Positions 35,201 to 45,282 of a DNA stretch of 64,000 nt are shown one piece after another; positions within the stretch are counted from its first letter, which is position 1, and each line of letters starts with the position of its first letter. The stretch comes from Blepharisma stoltei. Its lineage: Eukaryota > Ciliophora > Heterotrichea > Heterotrichida > Blepharismidae. The notes under the pieces were generated by a model, which was not told the origin of the DNA, searched no databases, and worked only from the letters and a program-made list of their open reading frames with translations. Made by a program: the position numbers and the translations under genes. The stretch lies in contig CAJZBQ010000053.1 of NCBI GenBank assembly GCA_914767885.1, positions 1,086,001 to 1,150,000 on the forward strand. The letters run 5' to 3'.

Positions 35201-35962
35201 CGGCTCAGATTCCGTAAGATCTCTTAGTGCAATCAGCGCTTCTTCTCCACTAACCTCATTTTTTTCGATTATCCACGCAATAGCCTTAAATATCGGACTT
35301 AAAAGCTCTCCAAAATACATAGCATCAGGTGTATCAATAATCCCTATCATATTGCAACAAGCCTGTACACAAGACAATTTTACATCAGCATCATTGTTTT
35401 CCATTTGCCTTCTAAAAACCTGAAATAAGCTTTCTTTATGCTTCAACATTTCTTCATGAAAAAAGGGAAATAGCTCGTTTAAAGTATGAAATCCTGACGA
35501 AATTGTTCTATTATTATTTCCCATCACACATTCAAATAGAAAAGGCACTAATTGGTCCCATGACCCTTGTTCATCACTTGTGAAAATAGCGACTGCAAGC
35601 TCTGATATAACGTCTCCAAGCCTTTTGCATAACGCTAGCATGTTTTCTTTTTTCATAATTTCGAGCAATTCTGATTTACAAATTTCTTGGGATTCAGGGG
35701 TCAGTCTTTTCCAAATTTGGATCCTTGATGGTGATAAATTGGAAAACATCTGTCTCAGTATAACAGCCCCAAGCATTTTGACCATCCCATCTTGGCTTTG
35801 TCTAAACATTCTTAAAATACAAATCACAAACTCATTGGGATGTTCAACTCTGAGCGTCTGCAATTGATTTTCTGCTCTTTTTCTAATAGCATTATCAGAA
35901 GATAAAATCGAGGTCAAAATTCCTATGACACCTTGAACCTGCTGTTCAGTCACTATGTCCAT
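32234..35962 (-). CDS. Importin-5/Kap121-type beta-karyopherin
   Basis: About 1,100 residues of HEAT repeats after removing 34955-35017, 34126-34209 and the MITE segment 33566-33826. The N-terminal sequence is karyopherin-like (RKRAENQLQTLRVEHPNEF). The mid region has IRWAAYHCIQKLSEDYEEEF and KLRGKAIECLTLMCNAVG, as in importin-5/RanBP5. An acidic EEEGSIDID-type segment precedes it. Family role: Ran-dependent nuclear import, including ribosomal proteins and histones. The start ATG faces that of the Utp12-domain gene across only 14 bp. The C-terminal part (ALPLGRSKKTYEHARDNAIS and PLKHDKTEARIMHDLL) also fits importin-5. The phases of all four segments agree with the excised lengths. Confidence 0.85.
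33566..33823 (+). mobile_element. MITE family 1, strongly decayed, in the importin gene
   Basis: CTCCCCTCTGTGAGTGAACA at the left and CTTTGCTCACAGAGAAAGGGAAG at the right; body recognisable (ATTTCATTATA). Flanked by TAA (33563-33565, 33824-33826). Removal with one TAA joins IDIESL to MKSDTKKKL in frame. Confidence 0.8.
34126..34209. other. Short IES (84 nt) in the importin gene
   Basis: TA-bounded with stops; removal joins YKSSIYKL to RGKAIECLTL in frame. Confidence 0.75.
34955..35017. other. Short IES (63 nt) in the importin gene
   Basis: TA-bounded; removal joins AVCNIPF to YMIFKVMLTIDS in frame. Confidence 0.7.
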
Positions 35963-35976
35963 TTTATGGTTATAAA
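35963..35976. promoter_or_regulatory. 14-bp divergent intergenic spacer
   Basis: Only TTTATGGTTATAAA separates the start codons of importin-5 (minus) and the Utp12-domain gene (plus). It is nearly palindromic. It must hold both 5' UTRs, or transcripts must start within the opposite gene. Confidence 0.7.
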
Positions 35977-36453
35977 ATGCAAAGTGTCAGCGATGGGAGG
36001 ATCCATTTGTATAAACCAGGCACTTTGGAGAGAAATGAAGACAGAAATTCAATTGTACTGCAAGCTTTGGAGACTGGGGATGGAGAATTGCTAGATTGGT
36101 GCATTGAAAATATGCAGGCGCCGCTAGATGTGCCTGATAGCTTGATAGCTCATTTGATTTATTTTTTGGCTGGAAGATTTTGGGTGCACTCAGACCCAAA
36201 AGCTTTAGGATGGATAAGAAGCACAATTGTGAATAATAAAGAAAAAATCAAAGGAAACCAAGAAATAAGGCTGGTGCTAGATGAAGTCAATGGGAAATTA
36301 AAAGCAAAAGCTGCAGGAATAGAAGAGGTTGGAAAGCTGAAAAATAAGCTCGACAGAATTTTTACACAAAATAAGGCTGCTCAAGATTTTGCTATTATTG
36401 AACAGCCACAAATAATAATCAATGAAGAAAACGATATGGATGTGGAAGATTAG
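35977..36453 (+). CDS. Utp12-domain protein, candidate SSU-processome factor
   Basis: A 158-residue protein. Residues 28-115 resemble the Utp12 (Dip2/Utp12) C-terminal domain of UTP-A and UTP-B WD40 proteins: IVLQALETGDGELLDWCIE, then LIAHLIYFLAGRF, LGWIRSTIVNNKEKI and LVLDEVNGKL. The tail is acidic (EENDMDVED). In known members this domain follows WD40 propellers (WDR43/UTP5, UTP4, UTP12, PWP2). Here it stands alone, as in short UTP8/UTP9-like subunits. The inferred role is early pre-rRNA processing in the nucleolus, alongside UTP21 encoded 18 kb away. The start is supported by the short gap to the divergent importin gene. Confidence 0.6.
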   Translation: MQSVSDGRIHLYKPGTLERNEDRNSIVLQALETGDGELLDWCIENMQAPLDVPDSLIAHLIYFLAGRFWVHSDPKALGWIRSTIVNNKEKIKGNQEIRLVLDEVNGKLKAKAAGIEEVGKLKNKLDRIFTQNKAAQDFAIIEQPQIIINEENDMDVED

Positions 36454-36517
36454 TTATTAATTTTACATAAAACTATAGAGATTAAAATGCGATTATTGAC
36501 ATATTTATAGAAATAAA

Positions 36518-38517
36518 ATGCACTCTTTAATAAATAGAAAGCGCTTTAGGCAAGCTGATGGTTCGCTAATTCAAGGAATTCCAAGTGAAGTGGAAACGTT
36601 TATAAAAGCCTTCCCAAACGAATTTTACCAGATAAAAGAAATTCCAGATGATCAAGATATAAAAAAGCAATACATTATTGCAGCTCTTTTTGAATGCTTT
36701 TTCTTTTATAGGCTAGATGAATTTTCTTGTTTTGAGAAGTGCATAATAAATTTCAATGTAGAAACTAATTATCCTATAGAACTTATAAGACGCTTTAAAA
36801 TAGAAAGAATGCAATTTCTTGATAAGGAATTTGGCACAGAGATGTTTAAAAATTACTCAGTTTGATTAGTTAATTTTATTTGTAAATTCAATCAGATAGA
36901 GGGGGAAGATTTTGATCATAGAATGCTTAAAAATTTGACTCAATCACTCCCATTTAGAGCTGTTTTAGTTCGAAATGGCTCTAAAATATTTTACACAAAT
37001 CCTTCAAGCATGGTTACTTTGATCATTTATATTAATTTGCAATGAATAAAAGCTAGTCGATGGCTACCCATTATTTTATTATGGCCAAAAACAAATGTTA
37101 GCAGGCATAATATTTCCTTTTGCTGTATATGGTATACCTTTGCAATGGTGCATTTTATATTTTTTACCCAAAAATTACCTTTAATTGGGATTCGATATAT
37201 AAATTTATCCCTGAAAAAAATTCTCTTCAAACGGGTAAAATTAAGTTTAGCTGTTTTTGCTTAGTGAATCTTCCTGCACATCTAGATGGATTTAACCAAT
37301 GACTAGAGATAACAAAAATGATGGAAATATGCCCAAAATGTGCATCAAAAAATACATCAATTGACAGAGAAATAATCAAGAAATTTAAAAAAGATTGTTT
37401 TTTTAATAAATGCTTCTATTGTAGGCAGAGCACAGATCTGATAAGCTTCGAAAATATAGACTATTCTTTTTGCCGATCTTGCATAGTCACTTATAGAAAT
37501 TCAATTCTTAAAGATATAGGTTCAATTGCTAATCAGGAGAGATTTGATCCAATAAAAGCAATAAACACTTTGAGTGAAGAAATAAGAGAAATAGAAAAAA
37601 ATTATTTTACATGCTATAACTGCAGATGCCTTAATATCAACAAAAATGATCCAGTACGTCGCTGCTTTACTTTTAGCCCTAATATATCTATCTGTAGGAT
37701 TTGCATAAAAAACATGATCGATTCACAGCAATCTGAATTTAAGTATCAGAATTTGAAGGACCTATCCGAATTCCCCAATTATATAAATGTCATTAAAGCT
37801 GATAGAGAATTTTTAGAATTGTTTTGTGTGCGTTGCAATGAAGAATTAGCAAGCAAAAAACATATTGAAATTTTAAACCACGAAACTTGCATTCAAAGAT
37901 ATTGCCAAAAATGTCTAAGCCAAATAGATGTTGAGGAATGCTGCTGGTGTGGGAATCTGCTGATCAATACTTCTAATAATATTCTTTATGATATGTGCAT
38001 AAGTTGCAATAAAAACCTTCCAAAATCAGTCATAAGCGAAGGTATATGCAAAATTTGTAAAACAGATTCTGAAATGGACATGGAAACAGAAAAAGAGTCC
38101 AGAGCAATGATCGACATAAAGAAATATTTGAAGACCCCTCTTAATTGAAAGAAAGTTAATAATGGTATAATAGAAATATCTCCAGAATTTAGAGATGATC
38201 GCAATATATATGTCGGAAATTGCCTTATTTTTAAACTTCAACTTGATAGAGGCTACATCTCTTCTGTATGAGTGATTCCAGTCATTTACCATCCAAATTT
38301 CAATAATGATGGAAAATTATCATCTGAGCTTGTTCTGCAAAAATTAAGAACAAAAAGCATTTCTGACGATTTACGTTCTCTTTTCAAAATTCTATATCAC
38401 CCTAATGAGTCATTTATAGAAAATGAAAAAGCATTTAAACTGTGGAAAAATAACCAAAAGGGCTATAATTTGATGGCAAAAATATATCTCAACACAAGTG
38501 GGCTTGAAAATTCATAA
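36518..38517 (+). CDS. Cys-rich zinc-binding protein with C-terminal dead E2 domain
   Basis: After removing one IES (37032-37129) a single frame gives about 633 residues. The N-terminal 230 residues are unrecognised. The middle (residues about 240-500) has ten C-x-x-C pairs (CPKC, CFYC, CRSC, CYNC, CRIC, CVRC, CQKC, CCWC, CISC, CKIC) with interspersed His, suggesting several zinc fingers of RING or RBR type. The last 120 residues have the E2 fold: a VIPVIYHPNFNNDGKLSSELV segment is clear, with HPN intact but Ser eight residues on, where the active Cys belongs. The tail FKLWKNNQKGYNLMAKIYL matches the E2 C-terminal helices. Inference: a ubiquitin-pathway scaffold that binds but does not conjugate. 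I know no family with exactly this order. Confidence 0.65.
37032..37129. other. IES (98 nt) in the Cys-rich/E2-like gene
   Basis: TA-bounded and frame-shifting; removal joins SSMVTLIIY to MVYLCNGAFYIF. The upstream reading frame also stays open through part of it, so ends are inferred from phase. Confidence 0.6.
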
Positions 38518-38757
38518 TACTAGCTCTTCATTTATTAAAAATATTATTAATAAAAATATTGAAAATAATGGTTGATTAGAATTAATATTAGATTTAAAAT
38601 ATTAGTAGGATAATCAATAATTTATTTCTCTGCTTGACTAAAGCCTCAAACTTTTTTTCTATATATTTTATTAATAATACTAAATATTCCATATTCACCT
38701 TTCCCTTCTTAATTCTAATACAATCAATATTCTTAAATTAGTAAATTAAAAATTTCA

Positions 38758-41412
38758 TTACCCGAAAGCTTTTAAAGATAAATCTGAATAAAACTTGACA
38801 TCGACATCGTCATCTCTGCTCATTGTCTTCAAAATAGCTTTTATCCGATCTTTTGTCGATGCATCAGTAACTAGAGGGAAAACTTCTTTGATAAGCCTAG
38901 CAATGTTAAGCCTTATATTAGGCACTGCATCTGATGACAGAGAAACTATCATTGGGACCACAATCGCTAAAATTTTCTCTTCAGACATTTTTGACAAAAA
39001 CGCTTTTACCATGGAAATCATTGTCATTCGTCTCAGATAACTTTCACTTGCTTGGAATTCAGCTATTTCTTCACTGATTTTAGCTTCTGCCCATGTAGAG
39101 CCATATAGCTCAGAAAGTTCTTTGTAGCCTTTTATGATCGACTCTCTGACAGAGAACACAGAATCGTTCAGCAATTTTTTCATGATTGAGTCTAAATGCA
39201 TGCTGAAAAATTCTAGGCCAAGCTGTCGGCCTAGTATAGGAATAGTATCAGCTGCTCTTATTCTAATTCTTCACTGTTTATCTTCACTTAGTTCTTGGAG
39301 AGCTGGTATTATATGTTTTCCAATAATTTCAAAACCTACGACTGACCCTAAGCTTTCTAAGTCAGAAAACAAACACATTCGTAAATCTGGAGAAGGGTCC
39401 TTAGACAAGTCATTCAGGATTTTTACTATGTGCATTTCGGTATTCGCTTTGCCGATTATTGGGGAAACTTTATTTATATTGGACGCCAAAGCAATTTTTA
39501 CTGAGTCTACGTCAGCTGTTAAAGGTGACAAAATTTGCAAAATAATTATCATTTGGTCAATTGGCAAAAGTTTTCCAAACTCAGCCAATCTTGTGCAGGC
39601 CATTGTTCTTACTTCAGTTTCTGGGTCCTGCAAGAATTTAATGTAATAAGGGCATAATAAATTAGTCCTGTGCTCATTTGATAAACACTCTCCAAGCTCA
39701 GCTATTTTATCACATAGCATGTACCTGATTTTCCAGCTTTTATCCTCTAAGATTACTCTTAGCATCGGAATTATGCTGGCATTTACAATATTTTCAGGGT
39801 AAAATTTACAAAACTCAATAAGATTTTCAACAGTTAGCAGCCTCACTGTATCTTCTTTATCATTCGTTATTAGCCTCAGACACTCAATCAGCACATTTTC
39901 ATGCGAAATACACACATTTGGTAGGAACTTCAAATTTTCTGCAGCCGACTTCCTCACCTGTGGCTGGTTATTTTCTAAAATTCCTTTAAAAATCTCAAGG
40001 ACTGCTGTTTTTCCTTCATTTGACATGCTTCCTATACACACCGAAATAGCCATAGCAGCTCCACTTTTGGACGTAAAATAGTCGCCATCGTTCATTCTTT
40101 TAATCATATCAAGCAGTGCTGGCTCTAATAAAGGCATATCTAGCTGATTAAAAATTGTTTTAAAACTTTGAACGGCCGATGCACGCACTGAGGAGTCTTC
40201 TACTTGGCAAAGCAGCTCTAAAGGGTCAAACAGGACGTGTGCGAAATATTTTCCACCTACACAGTCAATCATAGTAGGCAAAATTTCTGAGAGTGACAGC
40301 AAAACTTGTTCTTCATCATCTATTAGTTCAGATAAATAAGGATAGAGATTAAGATTTTAAATGGCAATAAGTGGGCTAGCCAGATTATCTTGACTGCAGG
40401 AAAGGTGGCCTGTGCTGAGTACACCAGAATGCAATTTGTGTAAGGCCTAACCAAAATTTGCCCTCTTGAATTTTCTGGTGAGACTCTCTAGTCTAGAGCC
40501 ACCCTCTGTAGGTGCTCTGATAGTCCTGATAGACGAAGGCTAGGTGAGAGGCAAAACTTGTCTAGAGATAGGGAAAACCTCCGGGGAGAAGCAAAACTTC
40601 CCTCTTTGGCAAGGCATTCCCAAACCTGAAGGCCTACTTTAAAAAGGGACAAAGACGCTGCTTCAGCTTCATCAGGATGGATCTTACCTGCTCCACATTG
40701 AGTGCGTCTCGGAGACAATTTCTGTCAACTTCACCATTTTATTTCTTTCAGATAAATAAGATTAAGATTAAAGGGCTTAAAGACTTCAAGGTTTATGCCT
40801 TTCACGCGTGCGACCGCCGGAGCCTGCTTGCGAGAGGCGTCCAGTTGCCTGGACCCTGTCTTATAGCGGCCTATTCCCAGACCTGGAGCTTGTACTGATA
40901 TCCCTGAGTCTTGGCAGTTTAGAAAGATTCCGCTTGCTTCACATCTTGCGGGTGCAATGGAAAGGCTAGCTCGATACCTCCTGTCGCTTCATGATGAAGG
41001 TGACACCCATGAAAAAAGAACAACGGCCTTCCAGAAAGAACCCGAGGCCCAAAAACCATCGGATAACTAATAGCTTGACTGTATAGGACACCAGCTGACT
41101 CCAAAGGTTCCCATCCCATACGGCTGCTCAAGGCAAGCTAAGGGTTAAAATTAAAGGGCCCGGACCTTTAGGCTGTAAAGCCATTTTGGCGGCCAAAGTG
41201 ATGCGCATCATGGCCATATTTTTCACCACCGCCATATTAATTATTCCAGATAAATAAGGAATCAGCTCAGTTCTAGTTCGTTCATAGCCTAAAGCAGTTG
41301 CAATTGTGCGGAGATTTTTGATGGAGTTTATCCTTCGTGAAATTTCGTCACTTCTAAGCTCATCTATGAGAACAGCGATAGGGTATAAAGAACTTTCTTC
41401 AGAATTTGACAT
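38758..41412 (-). CDS. PP2A scaffold subunit A (PR65-like HEAT protein)
   Basis: About 578 residues after removal of a 918-nt double insertion (40342-41259). The N-terminus [20 protein letters not shown] is nearly the PR65 signature, followed by [24 protein letters not shown] repeats run to the end ([15 protein letters not shown]-like units, [53 protein letters not shown]). Family role: the horseshoe scaffold that holds the catalytic C and a regulatory B subunit. Several Trp are TGA. The insertion falls in HEAT 1, between RTELIPYLS and [17 protein letters not shown]; its removal with one target repeat leaves the phase intact (918 = 3x306). Confidence 0.92.
40342..40748 (-). mobile_element. 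Retroposon R6 in the PP2A-A gene
   Basis: About 407 bp, GC-rich. The left end has AGAGATTAAGATTTTAAATGG; the right end is TTCACCATTTTATTTCTTT. Flanked by CAGATAAATAAG(G) at 40329-40341 and 40749-40760. The left-end repeat read on the minus strand is an AATCTT-like tail. Confidence 0.8.
40761..41246 (-). mobile_element. Retroposon R7 in the PP2A-A gene, same target site as R6
   Basis: About 486 bp. Left end ATTAAGATTAAAGGGC, right end TTTTTCACCACCGCCATATT. Flanked by CAGATAAATAAG at 40749-40760 and CAGATAAATAAGG at 41247-41259. Homologous to R3 over most of its length. Three copies of the target repeat thus bracket two different elements. Confidence 0.8.
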
Positions 41413-41546
41413 AAATTTATTTTAACTAAAAATAAACCAAAATTAAAAAAAAAAATATAAAAAAAATACAGAAAAATTTAGGAAAAAAATAAAGAAAATA
41501 AATAAAACCATTATGAAAAGAAGGTATTTAATGATTGAAAAAAGAA

Positions 41547-41618
41547 GCCTCCATCCGGGTTTGAACCGGAGACCTTTTGCTTACTAAGCAAATGCTCTGC
41601 CGACTGAGCTATAGAGGC
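41547..41618 (-). tRNA. tRNA-Thr(AGU)
   Basis: The minus strand folds as a 72-nt cloverleaf: acceptor GCCTCTA/TGGAGGC (one wobble-type mismatch), D arm AGCTCAGTCGGCAGAGC, anticodon stem TTTGC/GCAAA with loop TTAGTAA (anticodon AGT), and T arm CCGGTTCAAACCCGG. The A and B boxes are normal, and no intron is seen. It stands alone between PP2A-A and B9D2. The plus-strand-end flank lacks an encoded CCA, as expected in eukaryotes. Confidence 0.93.
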
Positions 41619-41727
41619 AGTGATCAAACTATGCAAGAATAATATTTATACAAAAAAACTTTTGTATCAGAGTGTTTATAAATTAAAGAAAATATGATTT
41701 TTATATAAATTAGCCGCACTATTCAAA

Positions 41728-42306
41728 ATGGATTCTGTTTTTCGTACTCCTCAAGTCCACGTTATTGGCGAAATCATAGGTGCAAGTGGCTTTGCTTCAA
41801 CTAAAGTATATGCAAGAGTAACCACAATATAGTGGCGTATGAATGTTGGTCATGATTGAAGGCTCCTATCAGGAATTGATAATGGTGAAACTTTCTATGA
41901 CTGTACCGAAGTAATTGCCAATTAGCACGTCGAAGATATCTCTGTATTTGAGCATCCTTTAGATTTACATTATGCTTGTAAAACGATTTCTGGCTGGCCA
42001 AAATTTGACGTAGAAGTATGAACAGTTGATACACATGGCCGACATTCTATTGCAGGCTATGGCTGTCTTACACTCCCAATGTCCCCTGGACAATATGAAC
42101 TCGACGTCCTCTTGTGACGACCAGAAGGCGGAATATATGAAAAACTCACAAGTTTCTTTTTATCTGCAAACCCTGAGCTTGTACACAAAAACATGGTAAT
42201 CTCAGGCAACGACAGGTTTGGCCTGCAGACAATATCAACTGGAAAAGTGATGCTGAGGGTAGGAGTCATTGTAAAAGATTTTAATTTGCATGGAGTTTTA
42301 ATGTAA
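41728..42306 (+). CDS. B9 domain protein, B9D2-like
   Basis: About 182 residues after splicing two 15-nt introns. The B9 domain covers nearly all of it: VHVIGEIIGASGF near the N-terminus, WRLLSGIDNGETF, HPLDLHYACKTISGWP, GYGCLTLPMSPG, LLWRPEGG and ISGNDRFGLQT. Three Trp are TGA-encoded. Each intron carries the only TAG in its region, so the gene is disrupted without splicing. Family role: with B9D1 and MKS1, B9D2 forms part of the ciliary transition-zone gate, fitting a densely ciliated cell. The stop lies 12 bp before the next gene on the same strand. Confidence 0.93.
41818..41832 (+). other. 15-nt intron 1 of B9D2
   Basis: GTAACCACAATATAG; splicing joins VYAR to WRMNVGHDW. Confidence 0.92.
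41911..41925 (+). other. 15-nt intron 2 of B9D2
   Basis: GTAATTGCCAATTAG; splicing joins FYDCTE to HVEDISVFEHP. Confidence 0.92.
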
Positions 42307-42318
42307 TGCATAATTAAT

Positions 42319-43530
42319 ATGAGAAGAGTTGTAGTGACTGGGATTGGAATGGTCACTCCTTTAGGAAACTCAGCAACTTCTACTTTTCAAGCACTTTGCA
42401 ATGGTGAATGCGGGATTAGTAGGATTAATAATGATCAATTTCGAGCTCTTCCTGTACAAATAGGCGGAATACCTAAATTTCAGCCTGAATCTTGGCTTTC
42501 AAAATTATCAATAAAATCTCTTTGCAATACATATGCCTTGGCAGCGTGCACAGAAGCGTTAGAACAAGCTAATTATAAGAAAATAAACAAAAATGATATA
42601 GGAATAGTCATGGATTCCTGCTCAAGTGACATAGTGTCAGCTAATAAAAAGCTGAAAAACAGTGAAAATTCTCAAGAAAGCGAATTAGGGCCATCATTGT
42701 TTATGGACTCCAGATCTCGAATTTTGGCTGAATATTTTGACATTTTTGGGTACAATAATACTGTAGTTACACCATTAGGAGCTTTAGCGTCAGTAGGACA
42801 TGGTTTTAATACTATACAGGACGGAAATTCTAAAGCTGTTTTAGTAATAGGATCCCAGCACTGTGTAGAGCCTATTCATATACAAGCTTTAGACAATCTT
42901 GGCTTATTAAATAGAGATGACAACGGAACTCCTAATAACTCAATGAGGCCATATGATATAAATGCTAAAGGAATTGTCCTAGGTGAAGGCGCTGCAGCAT
43001 TAGTATTAGAAGATTATGAGCATGCTAAAAATAGAAGCGCAGAAATAATTGCAGAAATATTAAGCTTTGCAAGGACAAATGATGCAAAATATATATTAAA
43101 AGCTGATGAAGAAGGGAATATGATGGACAAAGCGATCAGTTTAAGCTTAGAAAGAGCTAATGTAGATGAAAAAGATATTAGTTTAGTGATTGGAGAAGGG
43201 TCAGGACTGCATGAAAAAGATAGGGTGGAAATACAAGCCTTAGAGAAATTGCTGAATTATCCATCAGTGACTACGTATAGAGCTGGATTAGGAAATATGA
43301 TGGCAGCTTCAGGGCCAGTCCAAGCAGCACTTGGAGCTATTTCTATAAAAGAAGGCAAAGTATTTCCGATACACAATTTTAGCGCTTCTTTTAGGATTAA
43401 GGGAAGCATACCTGATATAGATTTTGTTAAAAAATGCAGCAGTTTGGCACTTGAAAATGTATTGCTGACAGGAATTAGTATTGGTGGGAATAACTACGCT
43501 ATGGTTTTGAGTAAAGCCAATAGGAATTAA
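42319..43530 (+). CDS. Catalytically dead beta-ketoacyl-ACP synthase (KAS II-like)
   Basis: A 403-residue uninterrupted thiolase-fold protein aligned throughout with KAS I/II: RRVVVTGIGMVTPLG start, SMRPYDINAKGIVLGEGA, EDYEHAKNRSAEI, GISIGGNNYAMVL end. All three catalytic residues are changed. The Cys of the ACxSG-H motif is Leu156 (GALASVGHG); the first His (NAHGT) is Glu293 (IGEGSG); the second His (TGH) is Asn326 (GLGNMMAASG); the nearby Lys is Arg321. Known family logic: without Cys-His-His there is no condensation, and KSbeta/chain-length-factor proteins are dead partners of an active KS. Inference: a structural or regulatory partner of mitochondrial or other type II FAS. No targeting peptide is obvious at the N-terminus. 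Confidence 0.85.
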   Translation: MRRVVVTGIGMVTPLGNSATSTFQALCNGECGISRINNDQFRALPVQIGGIPKFQPESWLSKLSIKSLCNTYALAACTEALEQANYKKINKNDIGIVMDSCSSDIVSANKKLKNSENSQESELGPSLFMDSRSRILAEYFDIFGYNNTVVTPLGALASVGHGFNTIQDGNSKAVLVIGSQHCVEPIHIQALDNLGLLNRDDNGTPNNSMRPYDINAKGIVLGEGAAALVLEDYEHAKNRSAEIIAEILSFARTNDAKYILKADEEGNMMDKAISLSLERANVDEKDISLVIGEGSGLHEKDRVEIQALEKLLNYPSVTTYRAGLGNMMAASGPVQAALGAISIKEGKVFPIHNFSASFRIKGSIPDIDFVKKCSSLALENVLLTGISIGGNNYAMVLSKANRN

Positions 43531-43610
43531 TTTAGGCTCGATTTAAATTTTAAAAGGTCTAGTTATAAAAAATAAGATTTTAAGACAAGCAAATTAATAA
43601 TTACACATTA

Positions 43611-45241
43611 GCACTTGCAAACTTCTCAGTTTTTATAATCTTTAAATCTGCAAACTGCCGATCTTGGGTCAATTTAATATACCCTTTATTAGCAATAATC
43701 AGCAACTCATAAAAGCCTCCAGCAACTACTTTTCTTTCTTTGTTTTTTGCTAACTCCTCCTTGAGTTAGTGAGAAGAATATTTTTTATATAATTTTTTGG
43801 TGCAAGTTATATGTTTAATATATAATTAAATGATTAAGACAATGAAAAAACAGTCAAATATATTAATATTTTAAAACAACAATTAAATTAGATTTTTTAA
43901 TTTCAAATATTTAAAAATTAAAATATAAGAAAAAAATGTTTTTCTTCGAATTATGTATAAAATTTTTCAAGCAAAAAATTAATCCACTTGATTAAAAAGC
44001 TAGATTTTTTGCACAGTAACCAAGAGGAAGAGTAAGCTGTTATACCCAATCATATTATTTTTTTTCATATTTTGCTTTAAAAGTGCCAGCATTTTGGCTG
44101 ATCTTTGACTTCAATCTTCTCTTGTATCTACTACAGGCGGAGATGGCGGAATTACAGGCTCAAATTCTTCAATTGGCTCATTTATAGGGAAATTTTCGTC
44201 TAAAGGCTCAATAGGTGATGACGGGTTAAACTGATTCGCATCAAAGTCATCAGGTTCATATAAAATAGGCTGCTCTTCTTGCTTTTTCACTGGAAACTTC
44301 CCAGTTCCATCATAAAATTCTTTAAGCTCAGCTGGAAGATCAGGAATTATTGCTCTTTGAAATAAGCTGATAGCATCTAGCCTATACTCTTTTACTGTAA
44401 ACATACTATGCATTTTCAATATCTCCCCTTCACTTGTATATAAATTGTCATATTCTTGTGTCATTATTGTCTCTTTATCATCAATCCAATGCTTTTTCAT
44501 GCTCCTGTGTTTTTCTATTTTTTCTGTTTTTTTTCTTTTTTTTATTGCTATTTTAGGAGTTGCCAAGCTAATTTTGTCAGCATTCTCTTCCGTCCTTTCT
44601 AGCACTGGCTGCGGCATTTGAAAATCATTCATCTCTACATCGATATCAGGCCCTACCATACTTGTGTCAAGCTGCATTCCATCATCAAATTTCATACTAG
44701 AAGCTACGTCAAATAGAAAATTATCAGTGATATCCAATTCCCCAACACTTTTCATACCAGTCGAATATCTTGAGTATCTTGGCGTATATTCAATTTCTTT
44801 TAATGTAATTTCATCTTTTGAAGCTCGATTTCTAGCAATTTCAACGCTGGATCTGGCACTTTGAAGTAAAGAAGAAGACGATAAAGAGTTTTCAAAGTAT
44901 GTTAAAGGCTTGGGCTTTTTATTAGACATAGTTATGTCAGTTGAGGTAGCTTTTGTGTTAGCGTTTTTAGATTTTTCCTTACCTGTGGTGACGTCGTCGA
45001 TTAAGGATTCGACTTCTGAGAGGATTAGGAGAGCTTTACGGTAAAAAAGTTTGATTATTCCGATGAGAAGGTACCCAGAGACTCGAAGACGAATTTGAGT
45101 TTGAGGAGATTTTATTACGTCTATGGATTCTGTGATGTTGTGGTTTTTTATGATATTCTTAGTAAGCTTTTTTTCCCAGTGAGCAGCTAGTCAGACTTGG
45201 GCTAAAGCTGCATTGTCACTGATTACGAGTTGTGTATTCAT
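43611..45241 (-). CDS. Cohesin kleisin (RAD21/REC8/SCC1-like)
   Basis: The N-terminal kleisin domain is clear: AALAQVWLAAHWEKKLTKN, SPQTQIRLRVSGYLLIGIIK and FYRKALLILSE, matching the SMC3-binding head of RAD21/REC8. The middle is acidic and disordered, with EYDNLYTSEGEI and SRYSTG segments. The end holds the winged-helix C-terminus: SQRSAKMLALLKQNM, then after an unresolved interruption (about 43760-44015) KERKVVAGGFYELLIIANKG and IKLTQDRQF, as in the SMC1-binding domain. Family role: closes the cohesin ring for sister-chromatid cohesion. RAD21 versus meiotic REC8 cannot be decided by eye. Start codons of this and the divergent DUF229 gene are 41 bp apart. Confidence 0.85.
43760..44015. other. 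Unresolved interruption in the kleisin gene
   Basis: Mostly A/T with stops in all frames, between MIGYNSLL and LAKNKERKVVAG. It must be removed to join the winged-helix domain. Several TA pairs are possible; one (tta|gca) keeps frame but gives a shorter loop than RAD21. A CTAACTCC...GAGTTAG short palindrome sits at its right end on the minus strand. Confidence 0.45.
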
Positions 45242-45282
45242 TATGGCGGGCTAAATAAGTATGCTAAAAATGGTTATATAAA

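Noticed and set aside
41547-41618. The tRNA as the source of nearby SINE-like elements
   Set aside because: No A-box/B-box sequence of this tRNA is recognisable in the retroposons; the neighbourhood is coincidental as far as I can see.
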